Both the position numbers and the translations under genes were made by a program. DNA of 64,000 bases from Azolla caroliniana. Its lineage: Eukaryota; Polypodiophyta. This document shows positions 12,401 to 25,968 of the stretch, piece by piece (position 1 is the stretch's first letter; every line of letters starts with the position of its first letter). The notes beneath the pieces are model-generated. The model ran no database searches. It saw only the letters and a list, made by a program, of their open reading frames with translations, and was not told where the DNA came from. The stretch covers positions 7,688,001 to 7,752,000 of the forward strand of contig JBHGNT010000021.1 in NCBI GenBank assembly GCA_043228905.1. Direction: 5' to 3'.

Positions 12401-15400
12401 CCATGCTAATGCATGAAGGCAGTGAACTGTTTTATGTGTTTACATGACCTCATCCTTGAATAGGGAGAATTTTACACTTTATGTTTTGTTCTATTCTCCA
12501 CTATTTTACATTTTATGATAAAAAAATTGAATTGGTATTGTGAAGATGTATGCATTGTCCTATATAGGGCTGCTTTTCTACTTTGGCATTTGATTAAGTC
12601 TTTCTCCAAATGTACAGCACTTTTGGAGATATCTACGATGAAGAACACTTCATTACATCTCTTGCAGAGCATGTTAGAGTAGTCAGGAAGTTGCCTGATT
12701 ACATTCTTGAAAGCATCGGGCACAATATTAGCCTTATATACAACTTCAAGGTTAAGGCATGGGCACCTGAGAGCTTCTACTCGGAAACTGTTCTGCCAAA
12801 GCTGCTTGAGACTGGGTAAACTCATTAAAGTTGCTATTATTGCTTCTCTTCTGCTAATTGGTACATCTCCACTAGTATGCGAGTTGAACATTAATCCTGT
12901 GTTTTGAAGTTTGTTTCCGCTCTTTTATGTGCAGGGTGATTCGCATTTCACCATTTGCCAATCGTTTATCATTTGATAAGATTCATCCCAAAATTCAGCA
13001 ATTGAGATGCCTTGCAAATTATGAGGCATTAAGATTTTCACAGTCAATTTCGACCATTGCAGAGAAGTTAGTGGCACGGATGAAGGATCATAGTGCTATG
13101 AATGATGGGAAATTTGTTGCCGTTCATCTCCGATTTGAAGAGGTATTCTTCTGTTAGAGAGCCTTTTTGTTAGGTCTCTTTACTTTTTTCTTTATTTAAT
13201 AGCTTGTCAAACTATTCAGGATATGGTAGCATTTTCTTGTTGCGTCTACAATGGAGGAGAAGAAGAAAAGCGTGAACTAGATGCTGCTAGGGAGAGAGGA
13301 TGGCGGGGAAAATTTAATAGAACTGGTCGAGTCATTAATCCTGGTGCTATTCGGATGGATGGGAAGTGCCCATTGACACCATTGGAGGTATATGGCAAAT
13401 CGCCTTTTGATTCGTGCATATTTTCAAATAAGATGAAAGAAACTTATAGAAATGTCTTATAAACTCTTGCTGGTGTTATCAGTTTCAAAACCTCCATTAT
13501 TCCTATATGTTTTAAACTTATTGAGCACATTGGAGTTTAAAGCCATGAAAGAAATTACTATGTGGTGTCAGAAAATTACTCAGCTTCACAATTACACCCA
13601 TTAACTCAAATTAATCATTAGTACTTTGAAGTAAAATCTGATGTTTAATCTGAGAAAAATCTGCCTTTGAATCGAATGCACGACCATTGATTGATCTGAG
13701 GAAATTGCCAATAAATGGAAAATAATATTTTACTGATCAAGTCAAAGGTACAATTTTTTTGCTGTGCTTTATCAATCGTGGTAAGTCAAATCACTATTCA
13801 TTCAAGCTGAAGTAGCAGGGTGGCACTACCAGAAATTTGGTTTGATTAGTTTAAGTCAAACTTGATTCTATAACTTTGCCAACCAGTGCTTTACTAGTGA
13901 ATGGAGTCTTGTAATGCCAACCATGCATCGCATATTATACTTTCAAATAATCTAGTTTGCACTCGACCCAATTCAATCAAATTGAAACTCTTTATAGCCT
14001 GGATATGCGTGTAAGGAGTTTCGATTTTGACACCATGGTCTGTCTTATTTTGGATGCAAGTCCCTGCATTTTTGTGTTCAGAAGGCAGGTATGCCAATTA
14101 AAGTGCAAAAAGAGAAGGGTATTCCTGTGAGATACTTATTGTGTGTTCTTCCCATTGGGTCGAATCTTGAATAGAGAAATAGGTTTCCCATGTTGTGCAT
14201 GATATGGTGGAGAATCATAAACAACCGTACAACACTCACAGTCAATGCATATTGGACTTATTGATCCTCCACTTGTGTAGGTCGGTATGATGTTAAGGGG
14301 AGTAGGATTCCAAAACAACACTCCCATCTTTTTAGCAGCAGGGAGGATATACCGAGCTTCAGAAAATATGGCCCCTCTTCGCGAGATGTTTCCCTTTCTT
14401 CAGACAAAGGAGACTCTGCTTTCGGCTGAGGAACTAGAACCGTTCAAGGTAAAGAAAGTGTATCATTGAAATTTCTCTACATCGGTGCTGGTTTGTTATA
14501 TGCCCACAATCTATATGCAATCGATTCTTTCCCCTGGAGATTGCTGTGACTTGATTCCTCTACCTCATGATTGATGTGACTCCATTCTTTCATGTCATTA
14601 TTGATAATGTCTTCATTACTTCACCTTGTGACTCAGACTGATAATGTCATTCTTTCACATCATGGTTGATATGCTTTCATTCAATTGTTTCATGTTGTGG
14701 CATATACATTTTCATGCTCATGATTTGTTGGACTTCATTTCATGATTTATTGATATGATTTTGTTTTTTCATTTCCTAGAATTTCTCATCAAGGATGGCA
14801 GCATTAGATTATACGGCGTGCCTCCACAGTGAGGTATTTGTCACCACTCAAGGGGGTAATTTCCCCCAGTTTTTGATTGGTCATAGGCGGTACCTATATG
14901 GTGGCCATTCGAAGACCCTTAAGCCCGACAAACGGAAATTGGCGGTGCTGTTGGATAATCCTGCTCTCAGGTTGGTTATACTTTGAAACAAAAAAGAAGA
15001 AGCATGTGTTTACATTTATAAGAAGTTATCTATGGTGGGAGTTGGCATACTGATTTGTTCCATAGGAGGATTCTAAGCAAGTATCTAGGAGTTCAAATCT
15101 CCCCGTTCATTTAGAGAAAAAGCATGAAATGTTATGGTCTGATTACATAAGGTTATAATAAAGACGGGGAGAGTTGGTGGAGTAGTTCAGACATAGGCTT
15201 GTAAGTCACTAGATCTTGAGTCCCCCCCTCCAAAAATAAAACCAAAAAAAATTCCCCACCTGCATTATGGTTTTTGATTGAACGTCATGTAAAGTAGTTT
15301 ACTGAAGAGAAAAAAGAAGAAATATACTTAATGTTTGACAAGAGGGTATAGTAGTGAATGTTATATTTAAGAGAAAAAAAGAGATGTGGTTTATAGTTTG

Positions 15401-15623
15401 CTTTTGATGGGCATGTAGCTTGGAGAGTTTCACCAAACAGATGCAATCAATGTGGCGTAATAGTGATATCAAGGGGCACGAGCTCCGCAAGGCTAGTGCG
15501 TCGATATATACATGCCCTGCTCCAGATTGCATGTGTTCCAAATCATATGTACAATATGCTACCAATGTACTAGAGGAAGCCCACACCGGATTGACTAACA
15601 ACTCATCAAGTCAAATTTTGTAA
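9445..15623 (+). CDS. GT65-type O-fucosyltransferase family protein, 10 exons
   Basis: Predicted Golgi type II glycosyltransferase of the plant O-fucosyltransferase family. Exons: 9445-9993, 11247-11322, 11418-11485, 11576-11664, 12618-12815, 12935-13142, 13220-13387, 14281-14448, 14780-14970, 15419-15623. All introns are GT-AG with consistent phases, giving 1920 nt and 639 aa. A serine- and glutamine-rich N-terminus is followed by a signal anchor at about residues 122-141 ([17 protein letters not shown]), then PPPGSVYRS. The catalytic region shows [35 protein letters not shown], the HLRFEED motif (about 391-397, split by an intron), [29 protein letters not shown] and [10 protein letters not shown]. 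The C-terminus has CPAPDCMCS. An ATG at 9508 is an alternative start. The acceptor substrate is unknown. Length and all landmark motifs fit an intact gene. Confidence 0.93.
15020..15240. repeat. Possible tRNA-derived SINE fragments in the last intron of the fucosyltransferase gene
   Basis: Two stretches look like polymerase III B boxes: ggagttcaaatctcc near 15090, which could form a T-arm stem, and agatcttgagtccccc near 15210 after gttggtggagtagttcag. There is no full cloverleaf. Identification is by eye only. Confidence 0.25.
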
Positions 15624-18600
15624 GAAATAGGGGTGTAATCTAAAAATGGGAGTGGTAAAATAGTTAAAATTATAGATATATGGGCAGCATTTGGTTTTGC
15701 AATATTTTAAAGCTTCTCTTGAGAACATTGATTTTTTTGACAATAGTCAATTACAATTATTCTTTACTTATTCGAGGATTCAAGTTCCCCTTGTTGGGGT
15801 TGTAATGCTTGGCTTCAAAGTTCCTAAAACCGAGTTCTCATTCCAAGAAAGCAAAGCAAAACTATGTATGCACACCCAAGCTGAGCCTCACAATTCATGC
15901 ACTATTCTACAATGGCAATGATGGATTCTGGACGGAGAAATTGTCTCTATGAGCATTTTGTACTCCAAGCTTCTTTGTGAATCACATGATGTAATGATGT
16001 CATGCATCATGTTGATCAACACAATCTTTAGAGTGACGTTATCCGGAATACTTAGAATCTCCGGCCTTGTACATAACCTTTTTTATATATTGCCAACAAC
16101 ATGATGTTTTGAGAGGACTTACATGTATTTGCATATGAATTGAAATCATGTTTTTTCATGCCCAAGTGCAAGAGTTATCTATAAAATTCCTGTCTTTATC
16201 ATTCTGTCCATTTGAAATATGTTTTATGTCCAAACAATCGTGGAATATGAACATCATTGTCTTTGTAAAGAATTCAAAATTTTTTGCCAGCTGGTAAATA
16301 TGCATTTTAAACAAATATACATACAGGGAAGTTGCAAGCACACCAAATGCATGTACAAACTGAATATGCTGTAATGAGATTAGATTTGGGCACTAACAAG
16401 TTCTTAGTTCTATTGAAATTTGGATATGCCTAATCAGATGCATTCAATATGTGTACATTTTGAAAAGAATGGTCGATTGCTTATTTAAAATGTGGGCATA
16501 AAGTGCTGTACTTTGTATTAGGTTATGCTTTGTTTTCCAGAGGTTTGCAAGTGAGAAGAATGTTTGACATTTGTTCGTACAAATGAGAAGATGAGAAACC
16601 CATCTATTATTTCGTTAATTAATGCTAGCAAATATTTCATTGACACTTTTTGTCGTTCCTTCGTCAATATTTATTTGACGTTGTAAGTGTTGTTTTTTGT
16701 TAAATGGACATCATTTGAGATGGGCAATGCTAAGCCAATATTATAGGGTATCATTCACATATCTTATGTATCAAGTCAAGCAATTCGGCGTATGTAGCGA
16801 GAAAATCAATATTATATGAAAGGGAAAGTTCGAATCCACTAGCGTTTGGCTTTGATGTCACTTCAATTCTCCTTTCTGATTGGGGGTGAGGTGAAGCTTT
16901 TGTGCAAAAAAAACTAAGAGATATGGGAAACTTTAGAAAGAAGGCTCGATAGGGTAGTAGAGGTAGTAGATCGAGAGTTTGAACTCAACTGTTTAGCTAC
17001 TGAAGAACATTTGAAAATAAGTAGGGATGTTTGTTTACGGGGCTTCCTTGCCCCGCCCACCCCCCTGAACATGAAGCGAAAAAACCCGAGATGATGAGTA
17101 GGGTAGACATGGGAGGATAGTTTTTGGGTCTTACGAATGTCCGCGTAATGCCGTTACGCAGAATTGTCCCGATAATCTAGAAGCCCACATGTCCTAGGGC
17201 ATTAGGCATGCATGGATCGGACAACCATGGTTTGGGCGGACACATAGTGTGAAACCAGAATGCCCTAGGGCTTTCTCTTCCATCACCATCATCTGTTTAT
17301 ATATATCTTCAGCACACTCTCTCTTACTTCTCATCTGCAGACAGTCAGATATGGCGTTCATGACATTGGCATTCATTGTATGTGTCTTTGCCTCCATGAT
17401 GGTTTCAATATGAATATATTATAAAGTAGTGGTCTGATCTCTGTCTATCTCTGATATGCGGACAAGCCTTCATTGGTATCTTTCACTCTGAGGGGCTTTC
17501 ATTTATCTTTCTTCATGTATTCCCATCATCATCATCATCATCATCTTCCTCCCCTATGATCGGTCGATTGATTTTTATCGTCTTTTGTTGGGATCTCTCT
17601 TCTCCTGCCCCCTGTGATGCTAAAAAAACGCACATATATAAGTTTCAGCCTTGTCTGAGGAAGTCCATGAAACAAGAAGACTGTTTTGTCTCTGAGGGGT
17701 CAATTCTCCTGTTTGTTTCTTGTGGATGATGCGGTTTAATTAGGGGTATTGTCCATGCCTATGCGTTTTTGCTTAATGTGTGTAATGAGTTTACTGATAA
17801 ATTCTTCCGAAGATCACCCTGTCGCCGCGATTTTCTTAAGTGTTCTTTGTTCTTCCCTTTTTCTAATTTCCTTCATTTTTCATGGCTCTCCCAGTGATTG
17901 GAAATTAATCGTTAATTTGCTTCAAACTTCTCTGATACTCTTTTACATGAAAGAGAACTACCATATATGAGGGAGAATTTTCATTTCCTTGTAGTCTCCA
18001 CAAGTCCGATATTCATTTTGCATAGCTCTTGATGCATGTTTTTTTGTTTTGTATTATCGTCGCGCCGTAATGAGTGTTCTTTGTCGAGGGAAATACAAAG
18101 TATACGACAGTATTTTGGAGGATCTCCGATATGAGTGCTAGAGGGTGCTCCACTTCCTTATGATGTTAACAATAATCCCAGCTCTCTGACATATCAAATG
18201 GTAGAGAATAATGTTCTAATGTTTCTGAAGGAAGTTGAAAACTAACCACATGGAATTGATTTGATTATGATTCAGTTGGAGGTTAACAAAATCTAGTATT
18301 GAGCAAATGCATGTATTCTTCGTCTAGGATTGGAGGACTTTGTGGACTGCATTCACTAGGATACTTTGGAAAATTCCCATTATCGTATACTGGTTGTATT
18401 TACCCGACGATATGTGCGACTCTTGCAGAAAACTATAATGCCACGTATCTGAAGAGACACAGGCAAATGTAATGCTCACAGGAAGCTGTCATTCAACCGA
18501 TTACAATTTATTGATGCTAATTCCATACCTACAGAAAAGCTTATCCCAAACTAGTAGAAAATCTCATTATGCGTTACTGGAAGCCTCAAATCAAGCATCG

Positions 18601-20044
18601 GAACATGCATATCCTAAATTGCTGGCTTTGAGTAGTACCTGTGTTAGCACTTTTAGATCTAGAACCAGTTTCGTGCCATTTGCAGATCTAGTTGGATATC
18701 CACTGTACAAGGGCTACCATAATACATCGGTAGAACGTCGCGGCTTCCCAAAGATGATCAAATTTGTTAATATATTCTTCAAAGTTCTCTGAAGATTAAT
18801 GAGAGATACAACTTTCTTCTGAGGGAAGGTTTTGTAAAGATTTGACGCTCGAATTTCATATCTATCTGAAATGTACTTGAAATGTGACGTTTTTGATATG
18901 CATCCTATCAACGACATAATGTGTCAATTCATAGTTACTCTGATACTCTATGGTAGTTAGGGAAGGCTTGGAATATGAAAGTAGCTTGTAGTTTGGTCAT
19001 ACACAATAGTGCACTATAATTGTGCATCACATATAAGAGGTGTTTCATGCATGGGATGCATCCCGTCAATGACATAGTGAGTTAATTCATAGTTACTGCA
19101 ATACTGTATGGTAGTTAGGGCAGGCTTGGAATTTGAAAGTATGTTGTAGTTTGGTCATGCACATTTGTACACTATAGTTGTGGTATACATATACGAAGTA
19201 TTTCATGCATGGTATGAATTGTCTGAGTCGATGCTTCGTTCTAACCAGTACACACTGATGCATTCTAAATCTTCAATACTTGTATCCATCCTGTTTATTG
19301 GAACTAAAAGTAGTTCTGTAGTATGATCGATTGCAATTCAGTTGGCCGAGTGGATTGTAACATTGATCGAGTCAATGTGTAAACCCTGAATTCTATATAT
19401 ATGGAGTTTGATCATGAAAACTAGGACTAAAAAGTGCTTGGCATTTCTAGCATGTAACTCGCAAATAGAATTAGAAAATCCAATGATACACAATAGATCT
19501 ATGATCCAGGTAGAGTTCTAGGGTTTATGCATTCTAGAAGTAATGCCAAAATAACAAGTACATAATTGCATTGAGCACTGAATATCAACCTTCACTATAC
19601 TATGAATGTCTTGAAATAGGAACCGTAGAATGGATGGTATAAAATGGCGATACATTAGATCCTCCAGGGTTTGTGAAACTGTGTTCGTAAGGGCATATAA
19701 TTAGTGAAATGTTATACACCCGTCTATAGTCAGCCCTCTAACTAATCGTAGAAAAGCCTTAACTAAAAGTCATCTGAGCAAGTGAATGGACGTGGGGTAC
19801 TGGTGGAAGAAGGTAATAAAGATCTAAAGGCCATTTGTTGGGTTAAGAAAAGCATAATTGATTGCACATTGGAAAACCAACAAATGTGGCTACCAAACGT
19901 AGGTGAATCCACCATAAACTAAAAAGAAGGTTGAAAATAGTAACCCCAATTCACTTTTGTGTTGGATTGAATACGTTGTCTCCGATTTGTTCTCAATCTG
20001 GGTCGAGTTGGTTGTCTCTAACTCTTCTTCGTTTTCGAAACCTT
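15624..20044. other. Intergenic DNA, no gene recognised
   Basis: About 4.4 kb between the fucosyltransferase and a Copia remnant. The first few hundred bases probably hold its 3' UTR. Short frames at 17194-17397 (-), 17749-17970 (+) and 18472-18792 (+, 106 aa) show no family motif. A plus-strand ATG at 17351 starts a hydrophobic run of about 20 codons and then stops. A (CAT)n tract lies at 17525-17545 and a tandem duplication near 18900-19215. Confidence 0.55.
18898..19215. repeat. Tandem duplication, about 158-bp unit
   Basis: Two adjacent copies share atagttact, tatggtagttaggg, aggcttggaat, ttgtagtttggtcat and tttcatgcatgg at an offset of about 158 bp, with about 10-15% differences. Confidence 0.8.
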
Positions 20045-23000
20045 TCATGACATCGGCCCATAATTGTGTCTGCCTATGTCTATGTCTTGATATTTTTGGC
20101 TTTGCCTCTTGCTTTTTCGGTTGCCTCTAGGTTGGGCTCTTCGTCGTGGTGGCTCCTTGTGTTGGGTCTTGGCTTTTGTGGCCGTTTTGTGTAGTTCGAC
20201 TTCTTTAATCACTTTGGACTTGAAATCGGTATTCGACTTGGCCTCTCTGTCATCTTTCTCATTCCTCTTGTAAATCCTCCCCCTCAAGTTTGCCAAATCG
20301 AGGTATTGCACACTCATTGCACCGGAAAATTGTTGCAACTTGTCTAAGCCTAGAATTTTGGTGAAGATATTGCCTACTTGTCGATTTGTCGGAACATGCA
20401 ATTGTTCCATTTCACCGGAGAGAATGTGCTCTTGGACAAAATGGTAGTGCACCTTGATGTACTTTGTTTGAGCATGAGAAACGAGGTTCTTCGCAAATTG
20501 GAAGATGTTGAGGTTGTTGCAATAGATTGTCGTCAGATTAGACACCTCCACTTGCAGATCCTTGAGTAGGCTTTTGAGCCATATGGCAATGCATGTTGCG
20601 TTAACCATTCCTCGTTACTTGGTTATCGTGCTGGACAATGCTATTGTCGGTTGGTTTTTAGTGTGCTAAGTGATCGCAACGCTTCTAAGAGAAAATGCAT
20701 ATTTGGATGTAGACTTACGATCGTCAACATTTCTTACCCAATTAGCATTTGTGTAGCCGATAAGTTGATTAGCTATACTGGCTTCATATAACAACTCCAT
20801 GTCCTTAGTGCTGCTAACATATTTGAGGACCCGGTGTGCGCATTGCAGTTGCTCCACGGTCGGATGCACTATATATTGACTGATCAATTTGATCGGATAA
20901 TTGAGGTCCGATTGGGTGATGGTCAGATAGATAAGGCTTCCGACTATTTGTCGGAACGTTTTCGGGTTGCATACTGTTTCGGAGTCGGGGCGAAGCTTCA
21001 CATTTTGATCCAGAAGAGTCGAGATGGAATACTGAATTTGAAGTCTAGCATACTCCACACATAATGACGCTGATTAATGTGTATGCCTTTAGGGGTATAT
21101 GGATTACTTCGATCCCAAGGAAGTAATGAAGGTCTTCTAGATCCTTTATCTTGAATGATGTCGTAAGCTAGAATTTGACGCAATTGATTTTGTCCAGTTT
21201 GGCAACGACGATGAGAAGATCATCCACATAGAGCAATATGCTCATCGGTTCGTTCTGACCTTGTCGGATGAAAAGTGAAGAGTCTGATTTCGATGAAGCA
21301 AACCCCATCCGACGCAGTCTCTGCTTGATCTTCGTGTTCCAAGCGCGCGGGGCTTGCTTGAGTTCATAGAGGGACTTCTTCAATTGAAACACAATCGATG
21401 TGTTACTTTGGACTGAAATCCGAGGGGTTGAACCATATATATACCTACTCTTCAAGATCACCTTGCAGGAACACATTCTTTACATCCATTTGATGCAATT
21501 GTCACCCCTTTGTTGCTGCCACTGTAAGCAGGACACAGACGGTCATTATCTTCGCGATCGACATGAATGTCTCATCATAATCGATGTCATGTTGCTGCGC
21601 ATAGCCCTTGACCACTAACTGGGCTTTGTACCTATTAACTGAGCCGTCAACGTTGTATTGAACTTTGTATACCCATGGGCAACCGATCAGCTTCACCCCT
21701 TTCGGTACATCAACTAAATCCCACGTCTCGTTTTCCTCCATGTACTCATAATGATGCGCCGCCATGTACTCATTGTATCTGTACCTTTTGACGGGGTTCT
21801 TTCGGCGGGTGGATTTGCACAACTTCTCGTTTGTCGTCTAAGGGCCTTCTTGATCGGCTCAAACTTCGTTCCCGAAGGTCCGTCTTCGTTCTTTCTAGAG
21901 TCGGATTCACTCCGAGCTGACTCGTCTCTACCGGTGTCGTATTCCGACATCTTCTTCTTCCCCTTCTCTTTACGCGTGAATCGTCTCTTCGGTTCCTTAC
22001 ATGGGGACAACACAACTGAGGCTCCACTTCTCATCAACTCTTCATTTGACTGGTCGTTTCGACTCAGTTGCTTGGTTGGCCCGCTCAGCCGAAATGAAAT
22101 CAGACTCTTATCTAGACTACCAAAGTCTTCTTCTTCATCTTCTCCTCGGATTATTTGCGGTTCACTAGCCTCATCTTCCGTAATCTGGTTGAAGTCGGGG
22201 GTCGTAATCGGTTGAATCATCAAATTTGACATCTCGGCTTACTCGTACTTGCTTATTTTGGGGGTTATAGCACTTATAACCCTATTGCTCATATGAGTTG
22301 GCGACAAGGATACACTTCTCCGACTTACGATCCAACTTCCTCTTCTCATCTGGCACATGCACATAGGCAATGCTACCGAATATCCTAAGGTGCCTTAAAT
22401 TTGGCTTTCGTCCAAAAAATAGCTCGTGTGCCGACAACTTATCCCCGACCGTCCGGACCGCTTTAGCCCAGTAGAAGATGGGCATGCTCTTCTCCTCTAG
22501 CATTGCCCGTGTCTCCTCCACAATCGATTGTTTCTTCCTTTCGGCCACACCATTCTGTTTCGGTGTGTATCTGCAACTAAATTCTCTTCGAATTCCCTTT
22601 TGTTGCAGGTAACTGTTGAATTGGTCGGAAAAGTATTCTTTTCCGCCATTCTACCTCATGCACTTGATCTTCCTCTCTGTTTCTAGTTCGACAAGACTTT
22701 GCAGGTTCCAGAACTGAAAGTGATATTCTTCATCGAATTAGCCTTGTGTTTCATCACAAAGGCCGTGCTTGTTCCATTTCCGAAATCGGAATTTTCCGAT
22801 TCCTCGGCATAATGCGAGCTTTGCGACTTCCTTGACCAGTCTTGCCAGATCCGGATTTGTCCGAATCGACGCGCTTCTCCCAACACTCGCTCTCTCTATG
22901 GCCCTTCCGGCCACAGTACCAATAATCTGTCACGGTCTTCTCTCGTCGGCTCTCGGCACTACCTTGACTCCTGTACTTGTGGAGGGTCTGGAACTGTTGT

Positions 23001-23715
23001 CGCACCATCCTTGTGCCTTCAGTTCTGTTCTTCTCAGCCACTTCCACTACGTGCTGATCCGCCTCGTCCACCACGACCTCGAGGCCTCTCCACCTTTGTG
23101 TACAAGATCTTGTTGTCGGTGTGCGTGCTTGTCGATGCACCCGCGGTTCTCCTCTACTAGAAGCATCATACTCCTCTACTAGAAGCATCGACAATAAGTC
23201 GAAAAACGAGGGCATATTCTCCTTTGTATAGACCGCCGTCCGGAATGCTCCGAACTTTGACGCCAAGACTCCGAGACAGAACTACACCATTTCATCTTCC
23301 TCAATGGTCATGTTAATAGAGGCAAGTGGGTCGCAGATGTCTTTGATTCGGGCCGTGTAGTCGGTCACCGACATGTCCCTCTGTTGGACATTGCTCAACT
23401 TCTATCGGAGTTAGAGCTTCCGGCGAAAACCTTTTAGGTTTTCCCAAGCTTCCTTTGGCATCTTGGCGTCTTGGATTTGGTTGAGCAGTTGATCACCGAC
23501 ACTGGAAGTGAAGCAATACATTACCCTTCTTGCCGCTTGTTCCCAAGTTGGGAAGTCCATGTGTGCTACATCAGGTGCCGTATCGTTAGCTCTGTCAACA
23601 TAACTCTAGTAACCATGCCCGAGTAGGTACTGGTGCATCTTGTACGACCAAGATGAGTAGTTGGATCTGTCGACTTCTCCGTTGGTATCGAGCCAACCAT
23701 TCCTTTGTCCATTCT
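20045..23715 (-). pseudogene. Copia gag-pol pseudogene
   Basis: In order from 23715 down: gag with YKMHQYLLGHGY and DFPTWEQAARRVMYCFTSSV; a zinc knuckle YWYCGRKGHRESECWEK (about 22910); a short piece with STAFVMKHKANS; then integrase resumes near 22680 with NGGKEYFSDQFN and GVAERKK. The middle, meaning protease and the integrase N-terminus, is missing. Reverse transcriptase follows with NETWDLVDVPKG, CPWVYKVQ, LKKSLYELKQAPRAW and the catalytic LLYVDDLLIV (about 21215), then RNase H with IVGSLIYLTITQSDL and GYTNANW. The end is IFTKILGLDKL near 20340. A 22-bp repeat near 23153-23190 duplicates part of gag. It is not functional. Confidence 0.88.
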
Positions 23716-23798
23716 AACCTTTGTTTTTTGTTCTCTATTGGGTGTTAGGGGTTGTCTTCGGAAATCGCTCGTCGGCTGCAGAGGTTCTCAACCCTCGC

Positions 23799-23810
23799 GC
23801 TCGGATACCA
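23799..23810 (-). other. Primer-binding site (initiator Met tRNA)
   Basis: Minus-strand TGGTATCCGAGC, one change from the consensus TGGTATCAGAGC, directly abutting the LTR end. Confidence 0.75.
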
Positions 23811-24262
23811 TGTAAAAGAATACGATTGCGGAAGCTAAGACAAACCGGCTCGTTCGGATATCAAAAGAATATAGACACAGACACAGGTTTAATGGAAACC
23901 TTACACGGGATAGATAGAGTTAGAGCAGAACACAGAAACATGTATATTCCAAAAACACTAAAACTCTTTGTACATACAATGTGCTCAATGAGCACTTTTA
24001 TAGAAGTCCATGAAAGGACTAACATAAGTACTGACAAGTACTTCAATGCTCATATGAGCGGCTGACATTGACTCCTAAAAAAATGCCTACGTACTAGGCT
24101 AGATTCGTATGCCTCTAATGGCCAACCGGTTATAATCCGATCTAGCTCTCTGGTCCGACTCTTAGTTATGGATACCATTCGCACACCGATCCGGTTCTTC
24201 ATTCCAGACTTCGATCTGGCTCTGGCTTGTTCATCTCCAAATATATAATACTTCAATTAACA
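23811..24262 (-). mobile_element. Copia 5' LTR
   Basis: On the minus strand it starts TGTTAATTGAAG and ends CTTTTACA next to the primer-binding site. A TATA-like tataaaag lies inside, followed by GT-rich transcribed-type sequence. The end at the primer-binding site is firm; the outer end at 24262 is set only by the TG dinucleotide. Confidence 0.65.
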
Positions 24263-24510
24263 TATTATGAATAACAAGTTCTTGACTCACTCTAAAAAGA
24301 GTTTCAAGATGTGTTCACTAAGGAACTACCAAAAAGGTTACTGCCTAAACATAATATTGATCATCATATCAATCTCATACCGGGTACTATACCCATTAGT
24401 ATCCCTCTGTATTGACTTAGTTGAACTGAAGAAGATAAGATTACATCACAACTTAAAGAGAACTTAATGGTGGGTCATATATGGTATAGTAAATTGCCTT
24501 CGGGTGCACC

Positions 24511-24802
24511 TGTTGGCAAAAAAGGCTGACTCCTTCCACTTTGTATCTTTAGAGTGAACACGTCTTCGAGTTAGGGCTTGGGTATATAAATCTCAACCCT
24601 AACATTGTATACTTAGAGAGAAGAGAGTTACAAAGAAGAGAATAAGAGAGAACTTCCATTGAAGCTTAATTTGTGTCTATCGTCTACCTTTCTTCCTCTT
24701 CTTGTTGTTGTCATATATCTGTGTTGTTTGTTGTACACATTTTACCTTTCAGGTCCTCCTCCTCCTCCTCCTCATCCGCTGTCCACCATCATATCTCCAA
24801 CA
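24511..24802 (+). mobile_element. Copia 5' LTR with TGTTGG/CCAACA ends
   Basis: 292 bp with perfect 6-bp inverted termini, two bases (AG) before a primer-binding site. It contains the TATA-like gggtatataaatc near 24580 and ends with a (CTC)n stretch. It belongs to the element that runs to about 27588. Confidence 0.8.
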
Positions 24803-24804
24803 AG

Positions 24805-24816
24805 TGGTATCAGAGC
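24805..24816 (+). other. Primer-binding site (initiator Met tRNA)
   Basis: TGGTATCAGAGC, the exact consensus complementary to the 3' end of initiator methionine tRNA, two bases after the LTR. Confidence 0.92.
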
Positions 24817-25644
24817 GACCTTACTGTCCATCAGCAATGAAAAGCAGAAAAGTCTGAGAAGGGAAGCTATCCGACTGAAAGAAAAGATTAGGCCAACAAA
24901 ATCTACTTTCCAAAAAATGGCGACACAGTCCGACACAAATGTACATCATCCGAAAGTTCGATGGGAAGAACTTCGCCCTATGGAAAGAGATGATGCAGGA
25001 TGTACTCATCATCCGCCAACAACAACAACACAACAACAAACCAACCTTGATGATAGCCCAAGAGTGGCGTTCACTGGACGAGATAGCCAGGTCAACCATT
25101 TGAATGCATCTAGCTGAGAACGTCTATTTCAAGATGGCAAAGGAGATGATTGCATTCTATTTGTGGGAAAAACTACATGCGGTGTACGAGAAGAAATCCT
25201 CCTCATCAAAGCTGATGCTAATTTGACAGTTATTCAACATGAAGATGAGAGAGACGATTCCAACAACCTCCCACATCAACACCTTCAATCGGGTGTTATT
25301 TGAAATCTCCTCCCAAGGGATCAACTTCAAAGAAGAAGTTAAAGCCCTTGCCCTCCTGTCGAGGTTGCCAGTGAGTTGGGAGGTATTCTGCAAGACTTTT
25401 GCCAATAGTTGTTTGAATCTAAATCTAGATGAGACGATCAGACAAATCCTCACCGAGGATATTCGGCGAAAATCGATGGGACTCACCATCGACGAGTCGA
25501 TAGAAGCCCACTACTTGATCGAGCGATATAATCGAGAGAACTAGTAAAAACTCTAGTCGACCAAGAAAGAGGGGAGACCGACAACGGATGAAGTCGAGGA
25601 ATAGTCGATCAAGTGATTTTTGCACCCACTACAGAAAAGCTCAT

Positions 25645-25968
25645 ACATACAGATATATGTGGGCCTATGCCCGAGTGATCACTAGGAGGCTCACGGTACT
25701 TCATCACAGTCGTAGATGATTGTACTCAAAAAGTCTGGGCCTATTCAATTAGGTCGAAAGACGAAGCTCTCGAGGTCTTCACCCGGTGGTTAGCTGAAGT
25801 GGAGAACATACAGATATATGTGGGCCTATGCCCGAGTGATCACTAGGAGGCTCACGGTACTTCATCACAGTCGTAGATGATTGTACTCAAAAAGTCTGGG
25901 CCTATTCAATTAGGTCGAAAGACGAAGCTCTCGAGGTCTTCACCCGGTGGTTAGCTGAAGTGGAGAAC
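25645..25968 (+). repeat. Perfect 161-bp tandem duplication inside integrase
   Basis: 25645-25805 is repeated exactly at 25806-25966, and identity runs two bases further. The unit, from acatacagat to agtggagaac, encodes integrase residues QIYVGLCP to WLAEVEN. Because 161 is not a multiple of 3, the duplication also shifts the reading frame. Confidence 0.95.

Larger units (their letters stand above)
20045..24262 (-). mobile_element. Decayed Ty1/Copia retrotransposon with 5' LTR
   Basis: Reading on the minus strand: 5' LTR (24262-23811), primer-binding site (23810-23799), gag, zinc knuckle, a fragment of integrase, reverse transcriptase and RNase H in Copia order. A polypurine tract (cttgagggggagg on the minus strand) is seen near 20272-20285. 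No sequence matching the 5' LTR follows it, so the 3' LTR is lost or unrecognisable and the left border is approximate. Stops and frameshifts break the polyprotein throughout. Confidence 0.85.

Noticed and set aside
17194-17397. 67-codon minus frame and a plus-strand signal-peptide-like start at 17351
   Set aside because: No family match, the plus frame stops after about 20 codons, and no following exon was recognisable.
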